Below, in pieces: positions 33,640 to 46,794 of a stretch of 64,000 nt of DNA (the stretch's first letter is position 1; every line of letters starts with the position of its first letter). The notes below the pieces were generated by a model. That model searched no databases and was not told the DNA's origin. It saw nothing but the letters and a program-made list of their open reading frames with translations. Origin of the DNA: Cryptomeria japonica (Eukaryota > Streptophyta > Pinopsida > Cupressales > Cupressaceae); NCBI RefSeq assembly GCF_030272615.1, contig NC_081412.1, positions 698,034,656-698,098,655 of the forward strand. Reading direction: 5' to 3'. A program made the translations under genes and the position numbers.

Positions 33640-36603
33640 AGAACCTACAGTGAAAAGTGGAGAATTTTTTTAGCATAAAAGAGCCAAGCTAGCTAAACAT
33701 TGATTTCCACCAAACCCTAAGGGCCAACCTCTTTGAGAGGAGGGTAGGAAATGAAGTGATGGAAAATTGAAATGGGGAGGGGCCTAGAAGGATCCCTAAA
33801 AGGTGTGTGACTATTCATGTTTCAAAAGAAATAAAGATATATAGAAATTATGAGGAAGACCAAAACGAAATACCATGATGAAAGGGAAAACTAAGAATAA
33901 AAGAGAGACAATAGAATTGATTATGAAAGAAATGGGCATTAATATTGATGAAAGGAAAGAAAAATAGATTCAGGAAAGGTAGGAAAGATACTGCTAGAGA
34001 TTAAAAGATATGAAAAAGAGGTATAAATAGATAGTTAACATGTTAGCAGAAGTGCACTAAGGAGGGTGATGCACTAAGAAAGTCAACATGGATGTAGCTA
34101 AGAATAAAAAAATAAAAGAAAATATGTTGGAAGCCGATACTAGTGGAAGAAGAGAAGGAAGTTATTGAGGAAGAAAATGGAATTACAGAAGAAAGTAGTC
34201 TTGATCCTGGGGAAATATTAGAGATCTATGAATTGATGCAAAATATTAATCAAGTGTTGGCTCTACAAATAGAGAGGTTTATGAATAGTCACCACCCCCA
34301 AACCAAGAGTCATCCCCTAGTCTAATATCCTGACGAAATATTAGAGATCTATGAATTGATGCAAAATATTAATCAAGTATTGGCTCTACAAATAGAGAGG
34401 TATTATGAATAATCACCACCCCCAAACCAAGAGTCATCCCCTATGCTAATTACAACTCATAGAAATCCAAAAATGGAAGAAGGAATTGGAAGGAGTGAAT
34501 ATAGACATGATTTGTGATACATAGTGGATTGGGATAATATCTAAAGAGATAGTCAGGTGATTGCATGGGGTTCTAACCTTGGAGGAAACACACATACAAT
34601 TCAAATTACTCTAGATGCCAAGGAGGAAATACCTCAAATGAAGAAGAAACCATGGGGAGCATGTGGAAGATGCCCATATTTGAGAAGGATACAAACAATG
34701 TCGTAGAACACATTTTTCTACTAGATAAAATGTGGCAAGCCCAAAATGAAACCTGAGAAAACATCAAATTGTTTGACCCTGTTGGATCATTAAGTGATAA
34801 ATCATTGAAATGGTATTGTAAGACATATTATTTGAGTGATAAGGAATGGAGAAAAGATAAATAATCATTTTTGGAGAGATACGATAGCCCAAAATTACCA
34901 ATTGAAGGAATGACCAAACTATAAGAGCTATCCCATTGGGAATAGGATCAATTACTAAATTTGATAGAAGATTTAAGTAAGTTGTAGAATATCAGAAGAA
35001 CCTCTCAATGAAAAAAAAAATATGAAATGGTTCATTTTGACACTAACACTAAAATAGTGTATGGCCATAGAAGACAAATATTTTGCTACATACTCTGACT
35101 TGGTAACACTAGCCTACCAAATCAAAAGTTAGTCCTAGCCCAAGGCGAAGGAAGATAGAGAAAGATAGAAAATTGAACAATTATACTTAGAATTAGAAAA
35201 ACTAAGGTTGTGGTAGGATATTATGAAGTAGGAGATAGGTCCTCAGAGGCTAAACATTTGTTGTTCATACAATGATAGATAAGGTCATGTGCAAAATGAA
35301 TGTCCTTAGTAAATTGGGGAGAAGAAGGTGAATGCACTAAAATTTAACTTCCAAATAGTATAGAAGCCTAATACTATATATTGTGGTACTTATGGATAAT
35401 GGGATTATCATGAGAAAACATATTTCCATTCCCTTTTATTATGGTTAAAGGAGGATCCCAACAATGATAAAGATCTAGTATATGTGAAGGGATGAGAAGA
35501 AAGCAAGTTATATGTGCAAGACACCAAATATATAGTGCCTCCCTAGTAGGAGAATCAAAGGAATGTCAATGTAGTTCAAAATATAGAACCTTTCAATAAA
35601 AAATTATACCAAGGAGGAAGAGGTCAAGACCAATAAAGAGGATAGAGGTCTATTGCCACTTGTTTCAATTGCAACATGATAGGCCATTATGTAGTTGAAA
35701 ATTATGGGGAAAAGAGAAAAACATGAATATTTTATGGTCAAGAGGATCATGACATGTTTAATGTTGAAAAGGAAAGACAACACTATAAAATTTCGGCACT
35801 AGGAGCACAAAGAAAGGATTTGCAAAGTTCAAATGCAACCTAGGCTATTAGGATCCCCTAGAAAAAACCAAAGTTACAATAGGAGACAAGAAGGTGTCAC
35901 ATGGATGCGAGGCATGTCGAGTATACATCTTATGAAAGTAACATTGAACAATCCTATGAAGACTCAAATATAGACAAGAAGGGAAAAGTAGCAATACTCA
36001 ACATATGGGGATCAAATACCAAAAAGAAACCCATAGTCATGACTAAAGAAGATAGATCAAAGGAGGAGGAGAAATTATACCCAAAAAAGAAACAACATGA
36101 TCAAATCATCAAACAAATCTAGAGGTAAGTGGAACAGGAGTGAGCCAAGGAAAGGGAGAAAAACACTACTTCACTAGCAAGGAGGAAAATATTTTAAAAG
36201 AAATGGCTCAAATGGAAAGACAACATAATTTACTAGCTAAATTGAAATATTTTAGCAAGAACAATAAAATGATATTGCAAGTCATATCAATAGGGAAGCA
36301 TTGGAAGACAATGCCTATAATGATTGATCTATAGATCCATCAAAATAAGATCAACAAAGTGATGGTGGACCTCAGAGTGGATGTCAACTTTTTGCCAAGA
36401 ATAATATGGGAGTACTTGGGAAGATCGACAGTTGAGCCCACACCTTACAAATTCAGTCTAGAAAATGTGACCAAAATGAAAACCTTGGGGACTTGGAGAC
36501 ATGTTGATGTAAATGTTCATGGTGTCAAATAACTGGTGGATATTGTGGTAGTAACAGTAAAAGAAACCTTTAATTCATTTTATGCACTAGTAGGAATGGT
36601 CTA
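33640..36603 (+). pseudogene. Element F: decayed Ty3-gypsy gag-protease remnant
   Basis: Plus-strand frames with many stops read as a gag core near 34660-35000 (LDKMWQAQNE, DKSLKWYCKTYYLS). Two decayed zinc knuckles follow, near 35260-35305 and 35660-35710 (CFNCNMIGHYVVEN). An aspartic-protease-like segment lies at about 36350-36600 (VMVDLRVDVNFLPRIIW, TPYKFSLENV). The active-site Gly is replaced. The sequence stops abruptly at 36603 where minus-strand copia sequence begins, so reverse transcriptase and integrase are missing. A tandem duplication lies at 34206-34452. Confidence 0.65.
34206..34452 (+). repeat. 123-bp tandem duplication in element F
   Basis: The unit beginning CCTGGGGAAATATTAG at 34206 is repeated from CCTGACGAAATATTAG at 34329 with few changes. 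Both copies share GAATTGATGCAAAATATTAA and ACCACCCCCAAACCAAGAG. Confidence 0.85.
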
Positions 36604-37284
36604 ATCATGAACTACCTTGACATCCTTAAAAGTCCGCTTCATCCACATCACCTAAATGTGGCAAGATGTTGCATAACTATACTCTACTTCTACAATGGAA
36701 AAAGACGTTGAATCTTGTTTCTTGCTAAACTAAGAGACCAAATTGCCTCCCAAGAAAAATGCACTTATGTCGTACTTCTTTTGTCATCTAGACAACTATC
36801 CCAATCAACATCTGTGTAAGCCATGAGTGAGAAATTACCATTATTTTCATACCATAGGCCATAATTTGGAGTTCCCTTCAAATATATTAATGTTATTTGG
36901 AAAGCCACATCATGAGAATTTTTAGGATTTTCTTGATATCTAGCCACTGTACAAACTACCTACATAATATCTAGTCTAGAAGCAATTAAATATAGCAAAC
37001 CACCAATCATAGATCTATATTGAGCCAAACTAAGCAACTTGAAGACCAATAAAGAAATTCAACTCACCAATAATTGACATTTCAAATTCCTTCTGCAAAC
37101 CTTTTACATGTCTTATCTTCACCTCCAAAGATAATATCATCAACATGTACAACTACTATCAACAAATTACCATCCTCAATCTTGAAATAAATATTACTAT
37201 CAACAATAAATTTGTTGAATCCTTGTTACAATAGATATTTTTCCAACCTAACATACCAATCCCTAGGGAATTTTTGAGACCATG
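36604..37284 (-). pseudogene. Element D, piece 3: copia reverse transcriptase and RNase H C-terminal part
   Basis: The minus strand reads the end of a Ty1-copia reverse transcriptase (SQKFPRDWYVRLEKYL, VHVDDIIFGG) and then RNase H (YTDVDWDSCLDDKRSTT, SKKQDSTSFSIVEVEYSYAT), with several stops and shifts. The acidic residues of the copia active sites can still be seen. The downstream part is lost at the junction with F at 36603/36604. The upstream part continues at 43922 after insertion E. Confidence 0.88.
37280..37284. repeat. Target-site duplication CCATG, left copy (insertion E)
   Basis: CCATG recurs at 43922-43926. Joining the two flanks restores the copia reading ...CATTGCATGGTCTCAAAAA..., the YGLKQ region of reverse transcriptase. 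A sixth base (A) also matches. Confidence 0.82.
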
Positions 37285-37428
37285 TGTTGGTCTTTCCAAC
37301 TGATTATCTAAAAGGTTCCTATAATTTTTCCAAATTTGATCTATATACCTTCAGGTCAATGGCCAATGAACAAGGTCTTACCTGAAACTAATGACCTCCT
37401 ACTCTTCAGGCTCTGCAAAACCTAGGCG

Positions 37429-38689
37429 GGTGTACCTACAGTACTAAATATGCATGACTTTTACCCATGGTATTGTTGAATAATAGATGCATCTCAATGA
37501 AAATATACCAAGGAAAGATTGTTTATCCTTGATTAAAACTATTCATCTTAGTCTAGAAATGTTAAGGTACATATTGAGATGATATGCTATTCTAAACTAC
37601 TCCCACACTAGGAAAACAAAAGATATTATGATTCTATGTGACCCTGAAATGATTGAGAAGGTAAGACTAGTTCTTATCCTTTTGGGAATAGAGTTTAACC
37701 ACAAATAAACTATAAAAGGTAATAATGTATTTCCACATAGCAGTTCCTAACCCAACACTCCATGCCTTGCATGTTATGTTCCTGAAACAAGTGTTGACCA
37801 TTCTTACAATCACATTCAGTTGCATATATGTTGTAATCACCCTAAAATATAATTTAAATTTTTTATTAAAAGAGACCCATTATCAAGACAACATATTCTC
37901 CATTAGAGAAGACAAATCAATATATCCTTAACATAAATATTCATACAACACACACACACACAAAAGATGGAGACAATCTGAATTGATTTCTTTCATTAAT
38001 TTTTAGAAATTATATACAATTTCATGACAACTCACAATAGAAAGAGACTTTTTCTATTACTCTGGATTTGCACCTAATACATTCTACTTCTAAAAAATTC
38101 TAGAATCCTTAACTATTGGCCCCATTTTCCCTTTTATAACACAAGGGGGAAAAACAAGCTTCAGGCCGACAGTACACTTGTCAAAATTTGACTTGCATTT
38201 CAGTGGAAAACACCAAAAGGAATCTTTACAAGTACAATACAAAATCTTCTTTGAGGGAGAGAAAGAAGGTAGCTGCAAAAAATGCTTCTTGGGATTGAGG
38301 CCACAAGCTTGAGCAGAGTGGGGCTGATTTGTCTTCATGCTCTAGCACATGTCCTTGTCCAAAATTCAAAAATTGCATGTTGAAGGTGGCCTTGTCCTCA
38401 GGAGATACGTGTTGATTGTGAGGCAAAAAGTGCATCCTTGTAAAAAGAAACCTACCAAAAAGAATGAGCGAAACCAAAACTGACAATAAGAGCTACCCCT
38501 CTTTTGGCTTCTCTTCTTCAAGCATGTAATATTCTTTTTTCTAGATCTCTATTTGTGTGGTGGTGGGCCAGCTGAAGGTTGAAGGATCTTGGTTCCTATA
38601 ATTTATTTAATGCCTCCTTTATTTTGTTGTCCATCATATATACTGCCTCTGCAATAAATTTTTGATATGATGAATCAATCTCCAAAATT
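37429..38689. other. 3' non-coding part of insertion E
   Basis: No gene with domain support. It contains a short CA microsatellite at 37949-37962. Open stretches at 38090-38486 have no recognisable family. Confidence 0.4.
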
Positions 38690-41600
38690 CTATCAATAAT
38701 AAAATAATATGTCCCTTTGTGTGGGGTCCACCCATACTAATTGGTCTAGTGATGATTGTACTACCTCTTCAAAGTCACTTTTCCACACTTCTAAATCTTT
38801 TACTTGATTATCTTTATTCAAAATTTTCAGAATATCCCATTTTTTAAGACCCCTAAAAGAACTCATTTTATCCTTCAAGGATACCTCTCGGCCTTCCACA
38901 TGAGGGGTCTCCCTAATAATTGTATTATAATTCTTCCATGTGGCTCCAATGATTGGAGGAGAAGAGGGAAATTTTTTCACTGCCAAGAATACTTTTTTTG
39001 AAATTGTAGCCCTAGGCTACCATGTGGCTTTTAGAGGCTGAAAGAATGAAACCAAGCTTTACATTTGCCTATGAACTTTTAAAATGTGTTGGTACGTGGC
39101 ATGCACCTCATCTAATTTATTCATCATTTGGCTAATCAAGTGCAAAATCATGTCTTTCCTTATAGTCAGGCATTTGTCCTCTCCTTCATCTTTAATTCAT
39201 TTCAACTTCTTGTCCCTATTTTTGATGATTGTGGACAATGCCTTATTCTTGAAATTCATTCTTTCAAAGTCTAAAATTAAAGAAGAGGGAATGTCCTCTA
39301 ACTTATCAAGTCCAACCTGTACCTATTGACCCTCTAGTCGCTGATCCATTACAATAATAGAAGTAACATCCATTTTTGCCAATTCTTTTTTCAACGATAT
39401 TTTCTATATACAATTCATTGAAGCAAGCATTCAGGACTGCATGTTACCTTTTCAATATATCATGTTTTCTTTCTTCTTCTTCTACAACAACCTTTGCAAA
39501 GAATGATGAATGCAATGCAATTTTTGTAACTGACATTGTTGATGTATCCTTCAAAGTTCTTACTATTGCATCACCAACCTTTTCTTCCATCCCATATAAT
39601 AATCTAGGCTTATATGTACTTGGGGCCTTTGACCACTATGCTAAATCTTCTATGTTGGGTTTGAACCTAATGCCATGTGTGCAAAATTCTCTAGCATAAA
39701 CGGGATCTTATTGTTTCATGACTTGGTATAATATAAAGATTATTTATATATCCCAACCTGGGACCAACATCATGCCACTTACCCTGATCAATTTTCTAGC
39801 CTCGTCAGGAGTAACATTTATATTCTCCCTATCAAAATTTTCCATTACATCCTCTGTCATATTCTTTAGATTGACCTACAATCAAAAACTTTTGAACTCT
39901 GGGGTCTTGATAAAATCATCATTAAACAAAAACTGTGAGGCAACAAGAATTTTTTCATCATTGCTATCCTCCTCAGGGACTGTACTTGGGACAATTTTCC
40001 TATCTGCATCCAATGGTTCTTCTATAAAATATTAATCTTAATATTTATCTTAAGGAGGGGAAGGTGGAGGAACACTAGAATCATCTTCTTCATAAAAAAA
40101 TTATATAAAGTCAGATAAGACAACCTTACCCTTTTCAACCTATTTTCTTTGTCTTGAGGGAATTTGGTTTCCTTGTGGCATTGGCTAAGGAAGGGTTGAC
40201 TTGGAGGACTCCCCTATCATAATTTGCTTCCCCTTCCTACCAATAGGTGCATGATTTGGGGGCTCATATATAGGCCTTTCTTTAAGATTTTGGCCTAATG
40301 ATTCTCCTCCTTGTGCTTCAGAAATAATTTGTTCAAAAATTTTTAATTTACAAGTCATTCTCACAAAATCATTTTGGATTTTTGAATAAAATCCCTTGAA
40401 ATTAGGGTCTCTCTGCTTTCTCTCTTTCTCCATTCCATTGAGAATGCCCCACATCTTTCTTCTATTTAATAATCTCAGGGGGAGAATTTTTTTATTAAAT
40501 CTTCATATTCATCATGTTCATGATACACTCTTCTTATTTTCATTCTAATTGTTCTCATTTTATTAATATAGCCTGTAGTATCATATTCCCTTTCCTTTCT
40601 ACTTTGAAGGTGGTAGTTATCTCTGAAAAAATCTTTCACCTTTTCAATTGCATCATAACCAATAGCAAAATCACAATATAATGTGCATCTGGGCATGTGA
40701 GTACTCTTCTTCTTTGGCCTAACCCATTTTTTCTCCATCCACATTAATTGCCACATGAATTCAATGAATTTTAGCCTTGGGGAGACAAAATTGGTAGCCT
40801 ATGAGGGGCTTGTTGACATCCATAAACCCTGATCATGACGCAATATGAATGCAAAAAGAAATCACCAAAATTGTGGGTGAAAGCACCCTTTGGGAATGAC
40901 ATGTTTTTTGTCTTTACATCCCTTATCCTCAATACCTTTACAATATCAGCTGGAAATATTCTTGTGCACTAAATCCTGCACCACCTTAGTACTTTCAGAG
41001 CAAAATGATCAAAGAATGCAACATAGTTTGACCATTGGGATCCTTTGTCCCAAATCTTAGTCCATCTTTGGACTGGCCATCTGCCACCTTCTTTGGGGTC
41101 AAACATATTTATGTTTAGCTTTGGTTCCCACTTTTTCATATTCTAAAAAAGAATCAGATGGCACAAAAGGGAATAATACATAAAATCAATTAGGTTTTTA
41201 TCATTTTTTGCCTTAACCAGTGCTTCATGCAACTATCTTGAATGTACATGGCAAAATCATATAATTCATTAGATTGTGGGTGTTGGATTTTCATTGCCAT
41301 CATCATGAACCCTAGTAGCATTTTGGTTCTCCCACAATCAACCCCTAGGGTCTGACACAAAGAATAATATTCTTCTACGTAATAATTTTTAAATGCCACC
41401 AATTCAAGTGGCTCTTTCTCAACTTGCATTAGGTAATTATTTTCACCTTGATACAATCTCTTTTTGTATCAAGACACCATCATCATTCCTTAATACCTCT
41501 CTTTTTAGGTTCTATTGAACTTCAAGCCTCTTCAAATCAATTAGCTTTAGACAAATACTACTTAAATAAAAACAAGAAATTATGACATCCTTGGCCATAT

Positions 41601-42313
41601 CCACCAGAATTGTGCCTTCAATTGTTCTCACAATCATAGATTCTAGATGATACTCTCTTGCCAAATGTCTGATGAGGGCAGGCTCCACAAAGACATTTGG
41701 AACAACTAATTTTGATAATTCCAACACCCAAGGGTTTGAAACACGTGCATTTTTGTCCCTCTTCCCATAAAAAAAAAGTAAAATGTATGCCATCCTTTAT
41801 CTGTGGTGATGACATCTCTGTAATTTGATTTCTTATTAGAAAAAATATTCTTCAACATGTCTTGCATGGTTGACCCCTTGAATAATTCCATCAAGTCTTG
41901 GTGGAGACTCCTTACTTCCTTCTTCTCCATCTCTTCCAATTGTTCTTCAATTTGTTGGCCTAGGGTTTCTGCACTCACAATCGAAGCTAGTGGAGTCGGG
42001 GTTTGAATGGGTAGTGCATCTTGAGCAGGTGGTGTATTTTCAACTATTGGTGGGGTTTGAGGTGGAGGGGCTAGTGTGGCCTTTTTTCTAGGGGTGGATC
42101 TTCTTCTCTTTGTCTTTGAGCTCTCTACCTCAACAAGTGGAGTTTTCTTAGTAGTAGATTCATTGGAAATCAGAGGGGAAGTAGGAATTACTACAATTGG
42201 GCTTTAGTGACATTGGAGGTGGTGAACCTTTTCCTTTTTAGTTTTTAGCTTTCTCCTTTCTTAGGAACCTTTTCAATGGTTGGGTTGGTAGTGTCCTTGC
42301 ATTTTGAGTCCAT
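38690..42313 (-). pseudogene. Long decayed ORF of unknown function in insertion E
   Basis: The frame starts at the ATG near 42313 (MDSKCKDTTNPTIEKVPKK). It runs, with at least four frameshifts and several stops, through open segments at 42090-41706, 41793-41512, 41456-41190, 40756-40475, 40454-40185 and 38986-38693. The N-terminus is basic and Pro-rich (KTKRRRSTPRKKATLAPPP), followed by a Glu/Lys coil (QIEEQLEEMEKKEVRSLHQD) and then hydrophobic mixed segments. No gag, protease, polymerase or transposase motif is visible. The layout (basic Pro/Lys segment plus large helical region) loosely recalls the unknown frame of G, but I see no clear sequence match. Confidence 0.5.
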
Positions 42314-43921
42314 GGCTTCTATCTAGGATTCCAAATTGTGTTTTCTACACTCAACAAACCCTACGATACCCTTCTAGGCTTTCAACAAAATCATAGAGTT
42401 GCAAGTATCAAAAGTTACTTACTTGTGTATCACAGTTTGTCTGCACAATTGGGCTTCTACAAGTTTCTTCTACTCACCTAGAATACTCTTCACTCAATCA
42501 CTTTATTGATGGGTGAAGAAATGAAACATCAAAAATTGATTTTATTCCTTGCAGCAAGCTAGAAATTCATCTGCCATTAATTTCCTTCATGCTAGCTCGA
42601 TGAGTTGGTGGCCTTGAAGTTTGAACTCCCTCATCGAGTTTAGGATGGATGACCATGTTTTTGATTTGACTCCCTCTGACTTGCAAGGTGGCCTCCTATA
42701 ATTTTATTCACATCAGCCTTTTTCTTTTCCTTATCTCATCCCCTCGCTACTACTCGCCACATTTTTTCATTATTTTTCATTGCGGGATGGCAAGGGTCAC
42801 CATTTTCTTTTTTTTTTTTAGTTTATTTCCCCACAAGACCATGCCATCTTATTTATTTTTATTTCTATATTGCAAGGTAGAAGGAATGAGCATCTCCTCA
42901 TTCTCCCTTTATCCCTCTAACTCGCATCATTCCTCTCTTCTTTACCCACTACCTCTATTCTACAACATTGTCCCCACTACCTTGAGGGATCACATTTCCT
43001 TTTATTTTTAGCTTACAGGGTAGCAAGAAAATATTTCCTTCTTATTGCTTTAGTATGTTGCCAACCCGCAAAGTCTTCTTTCCTCTAAGTGTGACTATAT
43101 GGGGAAAGGATTCCCTTTGTTTTATCCTTCCCCGCTAGCCTACACCATTGCTTGGCTCTTTATTTCCTTTTTGTAGGGTCAATAGAGGTAACCACTTCAT
43201 TCTTCATTGTCAGCTATTTCCCTCTATCTCGTAGTATGGTTTTAACCATTAAACTAATTGAACTGGGCTGCAGGGTAACTATTTCTTAATACAACATTCT
43301 CATCCTACTACCCTGCATACTAATGTTATCTCCTCAATAAAATCGTGGGGAAGCTTGGGGGTGGAAATAAAACAAATCTTAAACCATCCTCCAACTACCC
43401 CAAAACATTATTTGTGTTTCCAAATGAGCCTTGCGAGGGAAAAGGGAAACATAAAATAGAGCTAGACTCATCTCCTCGCTACCCTGGATCAAATTTTCTT
43501 CACTAAAAGAAGACTTGTGAGATAGACTTAAGACTTTCACTTAAGTGGGACAATTTTGCATGTGGCCTTATGATTCAAGGGTAAGGGGGTCATGAAAGAT
43601 ACAAGCACTAGGTTCATTCAAACATTAGAGGATTAGGAAAATAGTTCCAACCTGTCCCCATAATATAGTTAACCGGTAAAGCATGAGATTCCTAGTGCAC
43701 AAGTTCGGTTAACGCATGAGACTAAGCCCTTCAAGTCCTAACATAAAAAAACCAATTACCTGCCCCAATCGGTCAACAACAAAATAGAATATGGGGAAAC
43801 GCTCACCTAATGAAAAACCTAAGGGTTTAAGACCAAATCAAAATTTTCAAAAACCCTAACATCACTAGGGCATAAAAGAGCAAAATAATAAAATTTGAGG
43901 CAAATTTTGACAATCCTAACA
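42314..43921. other. 5' region of insertion E
   Basis: Non-coding. From 42680 to 43500 the plus strand is pyrimidine-rich with repeated CCTC/CTACCC and CTCGCTACC words. No gene is supported. It is probably the leader of the minus-strand frame. Confidence 0.4.
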
Positions 43922-44215
43922 CCATGCAATGATTCTTCAATTTGCACACCATGTCCAGATCATTTCCTAGCTAAAATCCATCAAGTTTTTCTATGTATAA
44001 TCCCTCTTCTAGTTCTCCATTCAAAAAAGATAACTTGACATCCATCTAATATACTGGAATTCTTGTGAGTGACAAAGGCTAAGAACATTTTGATTGCCTC
44101 CACTAGCTACCAAAGAAAATTTCTCCATAAAATCAATGTCTTCAACTTGAGAATTTCTCCTTTGCACACCAATTTGACCTTATTCCTTATTACTTTTCTT
44201 TCCTTGTTCAGTTTG
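43922..44215 (-). pseudogene. Element D, piece 2: copia reverse transcriptase middle part
   Basis: The minus strand reads the N-terminal half of the copia reverse transcriptase domain in broken frames (LNEQGK, LVCKGEILKLK, NVLSLCHSQEFQYIRWM, KLDGF, GNDLDMVCKLKN). It is bounded on the right by element C (TSD GTTTG at 44211-44215) and on the left by insertion E (TSD CCATG at 43922-43926). Confidence 0.85.
44211..44215. repeat. Target-site duplication GTTTG, left copy (element C)
   Basis: GTTTG recurs at 57714-57718 after C's right LTR. The copia frame FKTN-LNEQGK reads across the restored site. Confidence 0.92.
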
Positions 44216-45151
44216 TGTCATGCTCTATGAAGTGTACCTGTACCTACAACCACAATGCACTCAATAAATCATTATAAGCAATGGTTAGTAAATTGAAACA
44301 ATAAAAAGTAAAACCATAGCTAATCGACTTATTGCCTCCTAGTAGATGCGAATATGAATTTTTCTCTCAGATATTAGTATGCAAATTCTAGTGACTTGAC
44401 TACACTTAGATGGAGGATTTGAATGCTGAAAATGCATGATCTAGCAAGAATAGCATGATTAAGCTACATGAATGGTTGATCTAGCATGATTAAGCTAAGA
44501 TTTAAGCTAAAATTAAGTATGATAACATTGCTAAGAAATGATAAACTAGAAGCTAGATGCCTATAGTAACAATGCTTAAGCTACGAATGAGATGGGATCC
44601 ATATTGCTCAAAATGAGGTCTATTTATAAGACTTTCCAAGGATAGGGGCGAGTTGGCATGAATCAATGGTTAAGATTGATCTGAAGATATCAATGGTTAA
44701 ATTGGAGGAGGTTGGCAAAGGGAGTTGGATTAAAGGGAACACTTGGTGACAAGTGTCACAAAGGTTCTAGAAGATGCTGGATGAAAGGGAACATGGGGGT
44801 AGGTAGAATGGGTTAGGTTTAGGAATGGTTAGGTTTAGGAGTGGTAGAAGTTAGGAGAATTTGAAGTTAGAAATTCAAATAATGGGAAAAGGCTAATTAA
44901 TCTCAACAACTCATTGATTTGATTTGTTTTAATTAATTAAAGGATTTGGAGAAATGATTTTGGATGGAGGGAATTAATTAATTAAAGGGGTGAAATGAAC
45001 CTATTTAATAAATCCTTAGATTTATTAATAAGTAGATGAATGAGAGATTTAATCAAATTGCTTAGTGAATTTAATTAAATTGGGGAGGGAGATTAATTGA
45101 GATAATTGCTTATTCAATTAATTATCTTCAGACCATTTTTAGGTGTATGCA
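44216..45151 (-). repeat. Left (3') LTR of element C
   Basis: 936 bp, starting TGTCATGCTCTATG and ending GGTGTATGCA. It differs from the right copy by scattered substitutions, a 16-bp GGTTAGGTTTAGGAAT-type duplication present only here, and a 13-bp TTAATT-rich block present only in the right copy. Confidence 0.93.
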
Positions 45152-45168
45152 TTTTGCCCCTCTTTGAA
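45152..45168 (-). other. Polypurine tract of element C
   Basis: The minus strand reads TTCAAAGAGGGGCAAAA, matching the tract of A at 7336-7351. Confidence 0.85.
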
Positions 45169-45448
45169 GCGAGGTTTGATGATGCGTTGATTCAAAGAAT
45201 AATCTCATTTTGATGTTGATATTGATTTGATAGGATGCCCCAGCTCTTGATTGCTAAATTTTGATATGATGATGTCCCCTCAGGAGATCAATTGAGATAA
45301 TTGATCTTTGGAGTTTTTGCAAGATTGATATCCCAATAGATTTGACTTTATTTTTTTTGCAACTGTGGTTGATGAAAATGCGAGTTCTTTGATTAGCTTG
45401 ATTGCTTAGATTTATAAGATTGAAAAATATTGATTGATTAGATTTAGT

Positions 45449-45635
45449 CTAGTTTCAGGAAGGATTCATCCTGTATAAGACAATGATGATCAAAGCGTCT
45501 GGTTTCAGGAAGGATTCATCCTGTATAAGACATGATCAGAACATCTAGTTTCAAGAAGGATACATCCTGTATAAGACATGAATCAGAATCAGATCATCTG
45601 GTTTCAGGAAGGATTCATCATGTATAAGATGTGAT
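45449..45635 (+). repeat. Four-unit repeat with hairpin core in the 3' region of C
   Basis: Units CTRGTTTCAGGAAGGATTCATCCTG...TATAAGACAT start near 45449, 45499, 45545 and 45598. Each holds the inverted pair AGGA-TTCA-TCCT; unit 4 has lost one side. It lies in the same relative place as the stem-loop array of A (8260-8534). Confidence 0.8.
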
Positions 45636-46790
45636 AGAATTGATTAGGTTTGATTGATTGATTTTATTTGATAAGGTTGATAGATAAAGAACTGACAATT
45701 TGTTGATATCAAGTTGCAGAAATATTTGGATATACTAATTGTTGATTCTGTTGAGGGAGATAGCATAAGATTTTTGCTAGGTCGATAATATCATGAGAGA
45801 GATAAGTCCTCATTCTGATTACATATACACTTGTGATGATACTTTGATGATTCCTGTGATAGATTTAACCTCGGATAAAAGAAGCTTTCAGGATCCCTTG
45901 CAAAAATGAAATGCAAGCTAAAATGCAAATGAAAAATGCAATACTACGACCGGACTAGTCACTGGATTATTTTGCATTTTTTTCATCATTGAGCTTTTTG
46001 AAATGTGGGAAGTGAGTGTAAACATCGATGGTATAATTAAACCATGATGACCTGAGCACTTCTTTCCTGGATTTTGATATAGCAAGTTAATATAAGCATT
46101 GAGGTATAATTGAACCGAGATGATCTAAGTGTTGTTTGTGTAAAACAAGCAGTATTAATCATTTCAATATGCAAATTGGAAATGTCTTCAATGATATTCT
46201 GATGATCATGTCCCAAGACAAATTTGCACATATTACTGATTAATTTTCAGACAGCAGACAAGAAAAATATCATGTTTCTTCCTTGTTCCTCTAGTCAATG
46301 ACATCCTAGAGTCACTCAGAAATCATGATAGCGAAAAATCAATATAGAAAATTTGAACAATGATATTACAATCATTATCCAAAAGAATATTATCCACTGA
46401 AAAGTGTGTGATGTGCTTTGATTGATTTCATGATAGCTTGACAATTGATAGTTTGATCTTGTGTTCAATGTTGGATGTGTCTCAATTTTTTGCTTGATAA
46501 GAGTTGTCTAACTGTTTGTTCTACATGTTTGATTAAGCTCAAAATGATCCAGAGTTTTGCCCCTAGCTAGGTGTAGGATTTTGCCCCAAGCCTAGAAACA
46601 AAGTCGCTATGATATATCCAATGATCCAAACCATGGTAGGAAACCACCTAGGATGTCTACATATGTACAAAGGCTTAGGATGGTCAGCACTGATGGAAGA
46701 ATGAATGAATGCAAGTGGAACGAATGCATGAACTAATAGATGGAAGAGCTAGCTGACAGATAGCACCTATTTACCAAGTTTTCACCATCT
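45636..46790. other. 3' non-coding region of element C
   Basis: AT-rich with no supported gene. It resembles parts of A's 11.1-11.8-kb region. No counterpart of A's plant-mobile-domain ORF is present. Confidence 0.5.
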
Positions 46791-46794
46791 ATTT

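Larger units (their letters stand above)
37285..43921 (-). mobile_element. Insertion E: unclassified 6.6-kb element in copia D
   Basis: The termini are TGTTGG on the left and CCTAACA on the right. They lie between two CCATG copies inside the copia reverse transcriptase, so the boundaries are exact. The 5-bp duplication and TG...CA ends fit an LTR element, but I find no direct terminal repeat. The short ends are weakly inverted (TGTTGG versus TGTTAG). The interior carries a long decayed minus-strand frame and no pol. It may be a solo or rearranged non-autonomous retroelement, or something else. Confidence 0.72.

Noticed and set aside
34143-34325. Small acidic ORF as an independent gene
   Set aside because: It lies within the gag remnant of F and is part of a tandem duplication.
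42688-43011. Plus-strand ORF of 107 codons in E
   Set aside because: Composition-driven (pyrimidine-rich), no domain, opposite to the element's coding direction.
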